A stretch of DNA of 64,000 bases from an uncultured Oscillospiraceae bacterium (GTDB lineage Bacteria > Bacillota > Clostridia > Oscillospirales > Oscillospiraceae), in contig CAJTUE010000007.1 of assembly GCA_910579775.1 (NCBI GenBank), positions 1-64,000 of the forward strand, read 5' to 3'. The notes under the pieces are model-generated. The model made no database searches, was not told where the DNA came from, and saw only the letters and a list, made by a program, of their open reading frames with translations. Shown here one piece after another: positions 1-6,654 of the stretch (its first letter is position 1; every line of letters starts with the position of its first letter). The translations under genes and the position numbers were made by a program.

Positions 1-33
1 CCCGGAACCCTTGATTTACAGGGGCTCCGGGGC
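1..33 (-). terminator. Intrinsic terminator of the phage guaA-like gene (partly outside window)
   Basis: On the minus strand GCCCCGGA (33-26) pairs with TCCGGG at 6-1, the rest of the stem lying beyond the window. It is the same hairpin as the complete copy at 53413-53447, which is followed by a T-run in this direction. Confidence 0.6.
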
Positions 34-52
34 GTTTTAATACTTATTCCCA
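1..52. repeat. attL: 52-bp direct repeat, left prophage end
   Basis: Bases 1-52 are identical to 53415-53466. The repeat contains, on the minus strand, the codons for Trp-Glu, the stop codon and the terminator hairpin of a guaA gene. Identity stops at base 53, inside the coding sequence, while the non-coding terminator part stays identical. That is expected of an att core and not of two paralogous genes. The repeat may extend left of the window. Confidence 0.85.
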
Positions 53-1024
53 TTCAATGGTGGCGGTGGGCTTGGGGCTGAGATCGTAGAGGACGCGACA
101 GACGCCGGGGACCTCCGCCAGAATGCGGCTGGTGATCTTTTTGAGCACGGCCCAGTCGATCTCAGGCACGGTGGCAGTCATGGCGTCCACGGTATTCACC
201 GCGCGGATAATGACGGGCCAGTCATAGGCCCGCTTGCCATCCCGGACTCCGGTGGCCCGCATATCGGGGACAACGGTGAAGAACTGCCACACCTTGTCCG
301 CCAGACCGGCGGCGGCAAACTCCTCCCGGAGGATGGCATCGGATTCCCGCAGAGCAGTCAAGCGGTCACGGGTGATGGCGCCCAGGCAACGCACACCCAG
401 CCCGGGACCGGGGAAGGGCTGACGCTCCACCATGCTCTCAGGAAGGCCCAGCGCCTTTCCGACCACACGAACTTCATCTTTAAAGAGCAGGCGCACCGGC
501 TCCACCAGCTCAAATTGCATATCCTCGGGTAGACCGCCCACGTTGTGATGGGCCTTCACCCCGTCGCTCTCCAGAATGTCGGGATAGATGGTCCCCTGGG
601 CCAGGAAGTCGATGCCCTCCAGCTTGCGGGCCTCCTCGTCAAAGACCTTGATGAACTCCCCGCCGATGATCTTCCGCTTGCGCTCGGGCTCGTCCACCCC
701 GGCCAGCAGGTCCAGGAAGCGGTCGGTGGCGTCCACATAGATGAGGTTGGCGTCCAGCTGTCCCCGGAACACCTCGATGACCTGCTCGCTCTCCCCCTTG
801 CGCATGAGGCCGTGGTTCACGTGGACGCACACCAGCTGCTTGCCAATGGCCTTGATAAGCAGAGCGGCCACCACGGAGGAGTCCACTCCGCCGGAAAGGG
901 CCAGCAGGACCTTCTTATCCCCCACCTGCTCTCGAACCTCTTTTACCTGCTCAGCAATAAAAGCCTCTGCCAATTCCGGGGTGTTGATGCGCTTCATGTC
1001 CGCGGGCCTTACATTTTTCTCCAT
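44..1024 (-). CDS. guaA: GMP synthase ATP-pyrophosphatase domain protein (GATase-less), phage-borne
   Basis: A 326-residue protein equal to the ATP-pyrophosphatase and dimerisation parts of GMP synthase, which amidates XMP to GMP using ATP and ammonia. It has the P-loop SGGVDSSV, the [11 protein letters not shown] motif and the conserved C-terminal TATIEWE ending. The N-terminal glutamine amidotransferase domain is absent, so it would need free ammonia or a partner subunit. The start at 1024 is chosen because AAGGAGA lies 8 bases before this ATG; an upstream ATG at 1060 lacks a good site. It reads in the same direction as the host guaA and ends inside attL, so it belongs to the excisable element. 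It has its own promoter at 1246-1275. The protein is clearly diverged from the host GuaA, so it is not a fragment duplicated by integration. Whether it functions in nucleotide supply or mainly preserves the att site is unknown. Confidence 0.88.
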   Translation of the reverse strand: MEKNVRPADMKRINTPELAEAFIAEQVKEVREQVGDKKVLLALSGGVDSSVVAALLIKAIGKQLVCVHVNHGLMRKGESEQVIEVFRGQLDANLIYVDATDRFLDLLAGVDEPERKRKIIGGEFIKVFDEEARKLEGIDFLAQGTIYPDILESDGVKAHHNVGGLPEDMQFELVEPVRLLFKDEVRVVGKALGLPESMVERQPFPGPGLGVRCLGAITRDRLTALRESDAILREEFAAAGLADKVWQFFTVVPDMRATGVRDGKRAYDWPVIIRAVNTVDAMTATVPEIDWAVLKKITSRILAEVPGVCRVLYDLSPKPTATIEWE

Positions 1025-1095
1025 GATCCATCTCTCCTTTTCATATTGCAGAGCATTCATATTGTCCTATTCAAATTCGATTGCGGGAAGTCAAT

Positions 1096-1209
1096 CTGAG
1101 GTCTTTATGCCCCGTGTGAGAGGCTTCCCAGCGGTCAGTTTCCCTTCCGTCCATTGATTCCACGCCTTTCCGGGGGCTGGAAATGCCAAAATAATTCCAC
1201 GGCCTCCAG
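1096..1209 (-). ncRNA. Candidate structured leader or small RNA upstream of the phage guaA-like gene
   Basis: The 222-base region between the lysis genes and the guaA-like gene can form one long irregular hairpin on the minus strand. The inner helix pairs 1176-1187 with 1122-1132 (11 pairs, one bulged A). The outer helices pair 1198-1202 with 1112-1116 and 1203-1209 with 1096-1101, leaving an asymmetric internal loop between them. A rod with a central bubble recalls 6S RNA, but the resemblance is only in shape. I see no purine riboswitch core. No T-rich terminator follows, so a 5' leader is as likely as a free RNA. Confidence 0.3.
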
Positions 1210-1245
1210 CTCGGCCCACCTGGGCGGGCCGGTGGCGTATGGGAT

Positions 1246-1275
1246 ATTATACCACAACCAGGGCGGAAAGTGCAA
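1246..1275 (-). promoter_or_regulatory. Promoter for the phage guaA-like gene
   Basis: Minus strand: -35 TTGCAC (1270-1275), 18-base spacer, extended -10 TGG-TATAAT (TATAAT at 1246-1251). The predicted start is near 1239, giving a leader of about 215 bases. The -10 overlaps the stop codon of the upstream lysis gene. The -35 hexamer equals the TTGCAC unit repeated at 33502-33544, which may be chance. Confidence 0.6.
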
Positions 1276-1468
1276 CCCAGCTTTTGAGCTCGCCCAGGTA
1301 TGCTTCCTGGACGCCGTGGCGGGTGGTAATCTCAGAGACAGTGTATCTCCGGGCGGGGCCGGTGATGTAGCCGGGGATCAGAGCTCCACGGGAGGCGGCG
1401 GCGCCTCCGTAGAGCGCCCCGGCCCGGATCGTGACCCGGCTCCCGACGACAGGGTAGGCCGCGCTCAT
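1247..1468 (-). CDS. SH3-like putative cell-wall-binding protein of the lysis module
   Basis: A 73-residue protein made essentially of one small beta-rich domain (GSRVTIRAGALYGG near the start, SWVALSALVVV at the end). This pattern is familiar as the C-terminal wall-binding domain of endolysins from gut Clostridia phages. Here it is a separate gene whose ATG overlaps the endolysin stop codon by four bases (ATGA), so translation is probably coupled. It may act as a detached binding subunit of the endolysin. An alternative is that a longer endolysin was split at this junction, but the overlap looks like a normal coupled start. Confidence 0.6.
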   Translation of the reverse strand: MSAAYPVVGSRVTIRAGALYGGAAASRGALIPGYITGPARRYTVSEITTRHGVQEAYLGELKSWVALSALVVV

Positions 1469-2385
1469 ACCTTGAGCGCCCCAGCCCGATCCAGGACGGT
1501 GACGATCCGGCAGAAAGTCTCATCGACCAGGATCGTGTTGTCGGCGATGGTGGTAATGTCGCCGTCCTTGCCGCCGTTGTAGCCAGCCAGGAACCCGGCA
1601 TCCATGAGCTTCTTCACGGAGGGGCAGTAGCTCTTGGGCACGTCCTCCAGGGTGGCGTAACGCTGGGCCTCCCGATCAGCGCGGATGCGCTCATCGACGA
1701 TGGCCTGGATTTCCTCTTTCGACATGGTGGTGTCCTCCTCTTTTTCAGTATTCTCGGTGCGGGCCATGACGGCCTTGACCTCCGCCCGAAGGGCGTCCAT
1801 GCTCTTCCCGTGCTTGGGAAGCCACTGGCCCATGTCGGCGTGATTGCCGCCCATACCGGCCCGGTAGCTCTCTGCGTGGTCGTTGATGGTGTCGGCGGTG
1901 AAGCCGAACATCTCGGCGACGTAGACATTCCAGCAGACCAGCATCTTCCACATACGGTCAAAGTAGGCCTGATTCTTGGAGATGTCATAGCCGATCATGG
2001 TTCCCCCAGCGTAGGTGTGACCGGCGGGCTCCAGGACTTCCCACTGGATGCGGGTGTTGTTCCAGCTCCCCTTCTTCCCCTTTCCGACGCCCCATGGGCG
2101 GCGGCACGTCTTCTTCTTGGCGTCCCACGGGAGGGTCAAGAGGATCTTCCCCTCCCCTTTGTGGAAGTCGCCCAGGATGGCATTGACCGCCCACCCGGCG
2201 GACGCCTTATCCATGATGGAGAAGGCCACGGAGATGTTAGGCTGGGCACAGCCGAAGGAGTGATTGACGTCGCCCTCCGGCTTGAAATTGCGGTTGGCCT
2301 TGTAGGCTCCGTTGTTGGTGGCGTACTGGACGACCAGATGGGCTTCAACAAAGGCGATGGCCTCAGCCTTGGTGATGTTAAGCAT
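1465..2385 (-). CDS. Endolysin, N-acetylmuramoyl-L-alanine amidase
   Basis: A 306-residue lysis enzyme predicted to cut the amide bond between muramic acid and the stem peptide. The amidase core is visible: HSFGCAQP near residue 45, TLPWDAKKKTC near 85, the NNTRIQWEVLEPAG segment near 110, and a later NHADMGQWLPKHGKSMD segment that carries the usual late histidines of this family. The C-terminal 86 residues form a separate part starting MSKEEIQ. The start at 2385 follows AGGAGGT at a spacing of 9; the frame remains open further upstream but overlaps the preceding gene. It follows the holin and a small Cys-rich gene in a tight lysis cassette. Confidence 0.85.
   Translation of the reverse strand: MLNITKAEAIAFVEAHLVVQYATNNGAYKANRNFKPEGDVNHSFGCAQPNISVAFSIMDKASAGWAVNAILGDFHKGEGKILLTLPWDAKKKTCRRPWGVGKGKKGSWNNTRIQWEVLEPAGHTYAGGTMIGYDISKNQAYFDRMWKMLVCWNVYVAEMFGFTADTINDHAESYRAGMGGNHADMGQWLPKHGKSMDALRAEVKAVMARTENTEKEEDTTMSKEEIQAIVDERIRADREAQRYATLEDVPKSYCPSVKKLMDAGFLAGYNGGKDGDITTIADNTILVDETFCRIVTVLDRAGALKV
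1723..1740 (-). promoter_or_regulatory. Strong internal ribosome binding site within the endolysin gene
   Basis: GAGGAGG lies 8 bases before an in-frame ATG (1725-1723) that begins MSKEEIQ. It would yield an 86-residue C-terminal endolysin product (1465-1725). Internal starts that make a wall-binding subunit are known in several Gram-positive phage endolysins. Confidence 0.6.
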
Positions 2386-2656
2386 GGGTGCCCACCTCCT
2401 CGATGTACTCCCGCCCGTAATACTCGCCGTTCCAGCGTTTATAGAAGGCGCGGCCCCCCTCCTTGCGGAAGGCGGGCTCAGGGGTACAGGAACAGAATCC
2501 CACGGCCCCCTCCCCTTCTCCGGCGGCGGCTCTGCACATCCGCTTGTCGCAGAGGAAGTTTTTGGCGGGGTCGCACTCATAGAAGACGACGCGCTCGCCG
2601 GTGTCGCCGTCGATGATGTAGCCGTCGGCGTCCGGCTTGAGGTTTGCCAGTTTCAT
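2378..2656 (-). CDS. Small cysteine-rich phage protein in the lysis cassette
   Basis: A 92-residue protein of unknown function with five cysteines grouped in the middle (CDPAKNFLC, CRAA, CSC) and a charged, aromatic C-terminus. No signal peptide or membrane segment is visible. Its start overlaps the holin stop by four bases (ATGA) and its end overlaps the endolysin start by 8 bases, so the three are translated as a unit. A metal-binding fold is possible but not proven. Confidence 0.7.
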   Translation of the reverse strand: MKLANLKPDADGYIIDGDTGERVVFYECDPAKNFLCDKRMCRAAAGEGEGAVGFCSCTPEPAFRKEGGRAFYKRWNGEYYGREYIEEVGTHA

Positions 2657-2868
2657 ACCTGGCCGCCCTCCTTCCCCTCCGTCGCCGTCTTCTTCTGGGC
2701 CTGAGTGCCGAAGTAGAAGGCCACCACCACCGTGAAGACGGTGAGGAACTGATCGCCGGTGATCGTGCCCCGGATGGACAGCACAGAGAAAACCACCGTC
2801 AGGATGACGGTGACAATGCTCTTGACGGAAAACAGCTTCACAATACGGTCAACGATAACGTCTTTCAT
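2653..2868 (-). CDS. Putative holin
   Basis: A 71-residue membrane protein. Two hydrophobic stretches (about residues 18-33 and 40-54) are separated by a short turn, and the C-terminus is highly charged (KKTATEGKEGG). Size, topology and position directly ahead of the endolysin fit a small class II-type holin that permeabilises the membrane to release the endolysin. GGAGG precedes the ATG. Family assignment rests on topology and context only. Confidence 0.65.
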   Translation of the reverse strand: MKDVIVDRIVKLFSVKSIVTVILTVVFSVLSIRGTITGDQFLTVFTVVVAFYFGTQAQKKTATEGKEGGQV

Positions 2869-2880
2869 AATGGTTCCTCC

Positions 2881-3303
2881 TCACAAAAAGTCTTTATCTA
2901 TTAGGCATTTCTCATAGATTTCTTTGATCCGGCGGCAAGTGATAACCGCCTTCTCGTTGGGAAACTCCGGGTGCTTCGAGCAGTAGAGCTCATAGTCCGT
3001 GATGTCCTCCAACACTTGGTTAAAGTGTTCCTCGGAGTGCTTCACACCCCGGCGGGCCTCATCCCCGAAGAGAAGGATTCGGTTCCGCATATCAACGGCG
3101 TCCTTCTTCTCTCTGGCCTCATCAGACTTCACCTGGCGGTCTTCCATGCTTTTGACCTTGGCGATCAGCTCGGCATTGATACACCGCCCGATGAAGCGAA
3201 ATAACGCAGACCAGGGGTTGATCTTGATTCTGGAAATTTCAAGGAGTGTGGCGATGGTAAAGAGCGCCCCACCGCCTCCCCAAAGGATTTCTTTCAGGTT
3301 CAT
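2881..3303 (-). CDS. Membrane-anchored phage protein next to the holin
   Basis: A 140-residue protein with one N-terminal hydrophobic segment after a Gly-rich turn (about residues 8-24), then a long charged, helical cytoplasmic part (EKKDAVDMRNRILLFGDEARRG). It is common next to holins in Firmicute phages and may be an accessory holin or anti-holin. The function is not known. It has a GGGAGG ribosome binding site and lies 12 bases from the holin start. Confidence 0.65.
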   Translation of the reverse strand: MNLKEILWGGGGALFTIATLLEISRIKINPWSALFRFIGRCINAELIAKVKSMEDRQVKSDEAREKKDAVDMRNRILLFGDEARRGVKHSEEHFNQVLEDITDYELYCSKHPEFPNEKAVITCRRIKEIYEKCLIDKDFL

Positions 3304-3305
3304 AC

Positions 3306-3710
3306 TTACCTCCCCTTGGCCTTCGCCTGGATGATGGCGGCGATGTGGCGAAGATCCTCGACGGGGGCATTGTAGAAGTCAAAAGACCACAGCCAGTAGT
3401 CTTCATGTTCCATGCGCCTGTACTTCTGGGCCACAGCATCCTCCCACACCTTGTCCCAGCGGCATTGATACTCTCCGTCCCGCTTCTGGAGGCGGAGGCG
3501 GATCGCGTTTGTCAGTCCTCCACGCTCCAGGCCTTGCCCGTCGTCGTTCCGGGCAAAGAAATCATAAGCGTTCTGGCTGGTGGTGGCGCAGATTGGGAGG
3601 TCGTCGAAGTAAAGGAAATCCCCCTCAGCCCGAAGGATCGAGCCGAAGGGGATATTGACAGGGCCACAGGCGGCATTGAACCGGGCCCTCTTAAACGCTA
3701 CATACTCCAT
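3306..3710 (-). CDS. Conserved phage protein, unknown function
   Basis: A soluble 134-residue protein without recognisable motif, rich in aromatic residues in its C-terminal half (WLWSFDFYNAP). It sits between the XkdX-like gene and the membrane protein, at the junction of tail and lysis genes. It starts at ATG 3710 with GGAGG 9 bases upstream, three bases from the end of the preceding gene. Confidence 0.65.
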   Translation of the reverse strand: MEYVAFKRARFNAACGPVNIPFGSILRAEGDFLYFDDLPICATTSQNAYDFFARNDDGQGLERGGLTNAIRLRLQKRDGEYQCRWDKVWEDAVAQKYRRMEHEDYWLWSFDFYNAPVEDLRHIAAIIQAKAKGR

Positions 3711-3714
3711 GGGA

Positions 3715-3864
3715 TCACGCCTCCGCTTCCTTCGGCAGAGCCTCCATGAGGGCGTCGTACTCTGCCTTTGTCAGCTTATTCGCCGCAAAGAAAATGTCGA
3801 TCTTTTCCTCCAGCCCCTCGGTCTGGCCGCGCTCGATCATGCGCTTCAAAGTACGGTACAGCAT
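3715..3864 (-). CDS. xkdX: XkdX-family small phage protein
   Basis: A 49-residue protein starting MLYRTLKRMIERG and containing the LTKAEYDALM segment, the pattern of the XkdX family found after tail fibre genes in PBSX-like and many Clostridia phages. The role is unknown; the position suggests a tail or tail-tip function. The ATG at 3864 follows AGGAGG at a spacing of 8. It is too short for routine gene calling. Confidence 0.8.
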   Translation of the reverse strand: MLYRTLKRMIERGQTEGLEEKIDIFFAANKLTKAEYDALMEALPKEAEA

Positions 3865-3881
3865 CGCTCTTCCTCCTTCCC

Positions 3882-4211
3882 TTAAATGCTCTCGCCGGGA
3901 TCGGCGAGGCCCATTTCCAGCATAGTGAGCCGGAGCTCATGGTCTACGTTCATGGCGTCGTTATCCGCGGCGGTCTGCTGGACGGCGGCCAGCTCGGCCC
4001 CGGCATCCACGATCTCCAACGTCACAACCGGCTCCCCGCCGCCCATGCTGGGGCGATCCTGGAGCTGGTACACGGTGCCAGCAAAAGAAACGCCCTGAGC
4101 CTCAGGCTCAGGGCAAAGGACGAAACATCCGTTTTCGTGGGGCTTGATGAAAACCGGGGAATCGGTCACACCGAGGCAATCCCCGGTTTCGGTATTGATG
4201 ATCCTGTGCAT
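3882..4211 (-). CDS. Tail-associated hypothetical protein
   Basis: A 109-residue acidic soluble protein with no recognised domain. The C-terminal half (DNDAMNVDHELRLTMLEMGL) is predicted helical. In comparable phages such a gene stands just before xkdX, which supports a minor tail-fibre accessory role. Its start overlaps the end of the reverse transcriptase gene by 46 bases, so the DGR seems to have been inserted into, or co-opted within, the tail operon. Confidence 0.6.
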   Translation of the reverse strand: MHRIINTETGDCLGVTDSPVFIKPHENGCFVLCPEPEAQGVSFAGTVYQLQDRPSMGGGEPVVTLEIVDAGAELAAVQQTAADNDAMNVDHELRLTMLEMGLADPGESI

Positions 4212-5343
4212 GATGTAGCACCTCCAAATTTGGCATAATAGCGACGCCGCAGGTGGAGAATCCGCCCGTGATCGTCATAGTTTTCGTAGTAGGCACATTG
4301 ACTTCGCAGATACTCTTCTGCGTCTGCGAGGCTTCTGTTCCCTGCTTCATACTCCCGGTGGAAGTAATTGAGCTTGCGGTTTGCGATCTTCATTCCGTCC
4401 CGGTTCCCGTTCACTGTGATCTTGCCGTTCTCTCCGAGGGTAAACTTTGCCTTACAGAATCGGAAAGGCTTGGTGAGGGGAACCAGCTTACACTTGCGCT
4501 TATTGACCGCGATCCCCACAGCTTCAAAGCGGTGGATGATCTCATAGGCCAACCGGCGCAGGGCCTCCATGTCAGGAAGAATGACGTAGTAATCATCCAT
4601 GTAGTGGGCCGCACAATGCACCCTTGCCTGACACTTCACGAAATTATCTATGGAGCTTGGGAGGGCTACCATCTCTTGCTGAGAGGGTTCTACCCCAGAG
4701 GCATACCGCGCCCAGGGGTAGGGCACGGGGAAGATGCCACCACCAGATCGGCCAGCCCCCGGATTCGGGGATCAAGGATCAGGTCTTGGTGGCGGCGGTA
4801 TATAGTGGCGTGTGGCGCATTTGGGAAAAATCCCTTCAAGTCCAGGAGGAACACCCCTCCCCTTCGCCCGTACCGCTGGTAGTGCCACCTCAGATGTTCT
4901 TCCAGGCGGCGGTATGCGAAATGAAGGCCTTTCCCCCGCTGACTTGCCCCGTTGTCATAGATCATGCTGGGGCCGTAGAGAGGAATCAAAACATTGTTGC
5001 AAAGGGTCTTGTGAACTTGCCGGTCTGTGATGTGGGGCGCGTCGATGGGCCTCACCTTGCCGCGCTCCCTCAAGGTGAAATGGGTACACTTCTTCGGCTT
5101 CCATGTCCCATCCAGCACCTTCCGCCGACGGGCGGCGGTGCCGGAAAAGAGATGGAGCTCGAAGTTTTGGGTGCTCTGCTTCCAGCGGACGCCGTTACAG
5201 CACTTCTTTCCGTAGAGGAACATCGCCCGGTAGCTAAAAGCCTTTTCTATGGGGCCCACGGCGCGGTTGCGGGCCTCCTTCTTGGCCTGTCGCTTCCTTC
5301 GCCGCCTTCGGTATCTCGCCTCATGGCGATCCTGAGAGTTCAT
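4166..5343 (-). CDS. DGR reverse transcriptase, reading frame broken by one base in a G-run
   Basis: Two overlapping frames together encode a reverse transcriptase of about 392 residues. The first (5343 to 4690, 217 residues) has a basic N-terminus, the finger region and VFLLDLKGFFPNA, and ends at GMPLG-stop. The second continues with VEPSQQ, the catalytic YMDD box in AAHYMDDYYVI, and the thumb region. GMPLG followed by xxPSQ is the motif expected of DGR reverse transcriptases (SQ instead of the retroviral QG), so the frames join exactly at CTG-GGG-TAG (4698-4690) by a -1 shift. One added G in the run 4693-4696 would restore a single frame. Options are a real loss-of-function mutation, a programmed -1 shift, phase variation or a sequencing error. 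The enzyme copies TR RNA into adenine-mutated cDNA with Avd. Confidence 0.88.
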
Positions 5344-5760
5344 AATAATTGTTCGACCTCCGTACAGATGTCTTGTGGGGTGCCGTCTAATCTGCTTCGC
5401 TTTTTAACCCTTTCGGGCCACACATGAAACGGGGTAAGGCACGATCCCCCGCCATGCAAGAAGCGTCCGTGTGGAAGCATCAGAGGCCAGTTTTAGGGAT
5501 TTTCACCCAGGGAAGTATCTCTCCTTTTGCAAGGGTCGTCTTTCGCTTTCGCTACTCCATGTGACCCAGCAGTTGCAAAATCAGGGGCGGACGCCCGCCG
5601 ACCAGGAGGCATTGTTATTGTTGTTGGAGCCGTCGGTATTCACATCACAGAAATTGTTACTGTTGTTGTAATTAGCCGAGCGCGACCACCACCACACGGC
5701 GGCCTCAGGCCGCCGGAATCCCGGTCGGTACATTTCCAGAAATACACCCACTATGACGGA
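5344..5760 (-). ncRNA. Template-repeat RNA region of the DGR (avd to RT spacer)
   Basis: This 417-base gap between avd and the reverse transcriptase has no gene. It holds the template repeat (5582-5702) and about 240 bases of flank on the RT side. In the Bordetella phage BPP-1 system the RNA template includes the end of avd, TR and the spacer before the RT gene, and the same order is found here. The RNA extent is inferred. No separate promoter is evident, so it is probably part of a transcript starting upstream of the ribbon-helix-helix gene. Confidence 0.6.
5582..5702 (-). repeat. DGR template repeat (TR)
   Basis: A 121-bp copy of VR (6668-6788). The two differ at 5613, 5621, 5654, 5655, 5667, 5672 and 5673. 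At each of the seven sites TR has A on the coding (minus) strand while VR has T, G or C. The TR frame reads as Asn-rich AAY codons at the variable positions. Thirty-one bases at the 3' end in the coding sense (5582-5612) are identical and GC-rich, matching the initiation-of-mutagenic-homing segment. Confidence 0.95.
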
Positions 5761-6228
5761 TCAGGCCTGTTCGGCCTGACCTATCGACTTAATTTGACCC
5801 CGCAAAAGCTCGTTCTCTTCGTCGATCAGCTCGCCCAGGCTTTGCGCCATTCTGTCGAGCTTTTCAGTCGCCTCCGCCGGGGGAAGGTTCTTCCCCTTGC
5901 TGTCGGTGGTGAACGCGCCCTGCGGGTTTTGGCTCAGAATCAGGTAACAATGGGTCAGCCTTACATCCAGTGCCATGAGGGAGGCCCGCGCCTCAAGAAG
6001 GTGCTCTCGCCGTAGACGGATATTTACTTCCCCCTTCGGAAAGATGCTGTTTGCCTTCTCGGCGTGGTCTATGACCTCCCCTGCCAGCTTTGCCGTAGGC
6101 TCGGCCAGCAGTCGGGCATACCGGGCGGACATCCGCGTGAGAAACCCCAGGGTTTCAATGTAGATGCTGTTCGCCTTATTGACGAACTCCGCCTTGCTGG
6201 TGGTACGTTTTGCTTTAAGTACAGACAT
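5761..6228 (-). CDS. avd: DGR accessory variability determinant (Avd)
   Basis: A 155-residue basic, all-helical protein located directly before TR and the reverse transcriptase. Avd proteins form a pentameric four-helix-bundle barrel that binds the RT and template RNA and is required for mutagenic cDNA synthesis. Here the helices run through KANSIYIETLGFL, AEKANSIFPKGE, the ARASLMALDVRLTHCYLIL stretch and a C-terminal coiled segment. The start at 6228 is preceded by GGAGG at a spacing of 7; the frame is open further upstream but that part overlaps the previous gene. The assignment rests on context, size, basic helical character and gene order equal to BPP-1. Confidence 0.8.
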   Translation of the reverse strand: MSVLKAKRTTSKAEFVNKANSIYIETLGFLTRMSARYARLLAEPTAKLAGEVIDHAEKANSIFPKGEVNIRLRREHLLEARASLMALDVRLTHCYLILSQNPQGAFTTDSKGKNLPPAEATEKLDRMAQSLGELIDEENELLRGQIKSIGQAEQA

Positions 6229-6241
6229 GATCCTACCTCCA

Positions 6242-6430
6242 TCATGGTTCCTGGTTCGCCCCTCCTCCCCTGATCGGGCCGCCCTCCTTCTCCACATCCT
6301 CGATGTGTTTTAGAAGGACGTACTCGACGTAGTTTGTCATGGAGCGATGCTGATTTGTAGCCAAAATCCCGATCTTGTCGAAGACTTCATCCGATAGGCG
6401 CAGGGTGAACACCCGCTTATTCGTTGCCAT
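6242..6430 (-). CDS. Ribbon-helix-helix DNA-binding protein in the DGR cassette
   Basis: A 62-residue protein with the Arc/MetJ-type pattern: a basic beta strand (NKRVFTLRLS) followed by two helices (DEVFDKIGILATNQ, SMTNYVEYVLLKHIED). Such proteins dimerise and bind inverted repeats. The gene lies 13 bases before avd, between the variable protein gene and the DGR core. A 24-bp interrupted palindrome upstream (6488-6518) is a plausible own operator, so it may autoregulate the avd-TR-RT transcript. It starts with GGAGG at 7 bases. Confidence 0.8.
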   Translation of the reverse strand: MATNKRVFTLRLSDEVFDKIGILATNQHRSMTNYVEYVLLKHIEDVEKEGGPIRGGGANQEP

Positions 6431-6487
6431 ATTTTCCCCTCCAAATTCCGTGGATATGGATATTGTAGGGGTATTTTGGGCTTTTGT

Positions 6488-6518
6488 ATGCCGTCACTTA
6501 ACTGTCAAGTGATAGCAT
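6488..6518. promoter_or_regulatory. Interrupted palindrome, candidate operator of the ribbon-helix-helix gene
   Basis: Arms ATGC..TCACTT (6488-6499) and AAGTGA..GCAT (6507-6518) are separated by seven bases. The right arm overlaps a minus-strand TTGACA (6508-6503). A matching -10 at standard spacing is not evident, so the promoter itself is not certain. Confidence 0.5.
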
Positions 6519-6549
6519 TTCATATCACCCAGATTAAAAATTTGCGCCG

Positions 6550-6566
6550 ACGGCGCTTCGCGCCGT
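6550..6566. other. Hairpin between variable gene and DGR cassette
   Basis: Perfect 7-bp stem (6550-6556 with 6560-6566) and a 3-base loop. On the minus strand an AAATTTTTAA stretch follows about eight bases later, so it may act as a weak terminator for the tail-fibre transcript, or as a second cruciform near VR. Confidence 0.45.
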
Positions 6567-6607
6567 ATCATGTTTTCTGCCCTTCGGCTCTGTCTTCTCC
6601 TGGGGGA

Positions 6608-6627
6608 ACGCCCGCTTTCGCGGGCGT
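6608..6627 (-). promoter_or_regulatory. DGR hairpin/cruciform downstream of VR
   Basis: Perfect 8-bp GC-rich stem with a 4-base loop. On the coding strand the loop is GAAA, a GNRA-type tetraloop, between ACGCCCGC and GCGGGCGT. It begins 27 bases after the stop codon of the variable gene. In BPP-1 and other phage DGRs a hairpin with 8-bp stem and 4-base loop just after VR promotes target recognition. The match in stem length, loop and place is striking. Confidence 0.75.
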
Positions 6628-6654
6628 GATGTAGTCGGGATTCTCTGCGGAGGA

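Noticed and set aside
44..1024. Truncated host guaA pseudogene made by integration
   Set aside because: The protein is clearly diverged from host GuaA, has own start, ribosome binding site and promoter, and complete motifs; integration duplicates only the 52-bp core.
1025..1245. Purine riboswitch or T-box before the guaA-like gene
   Set aside because: I cannot find the conserved three-way junction loops of purine riboswitches or a T-box sequence.
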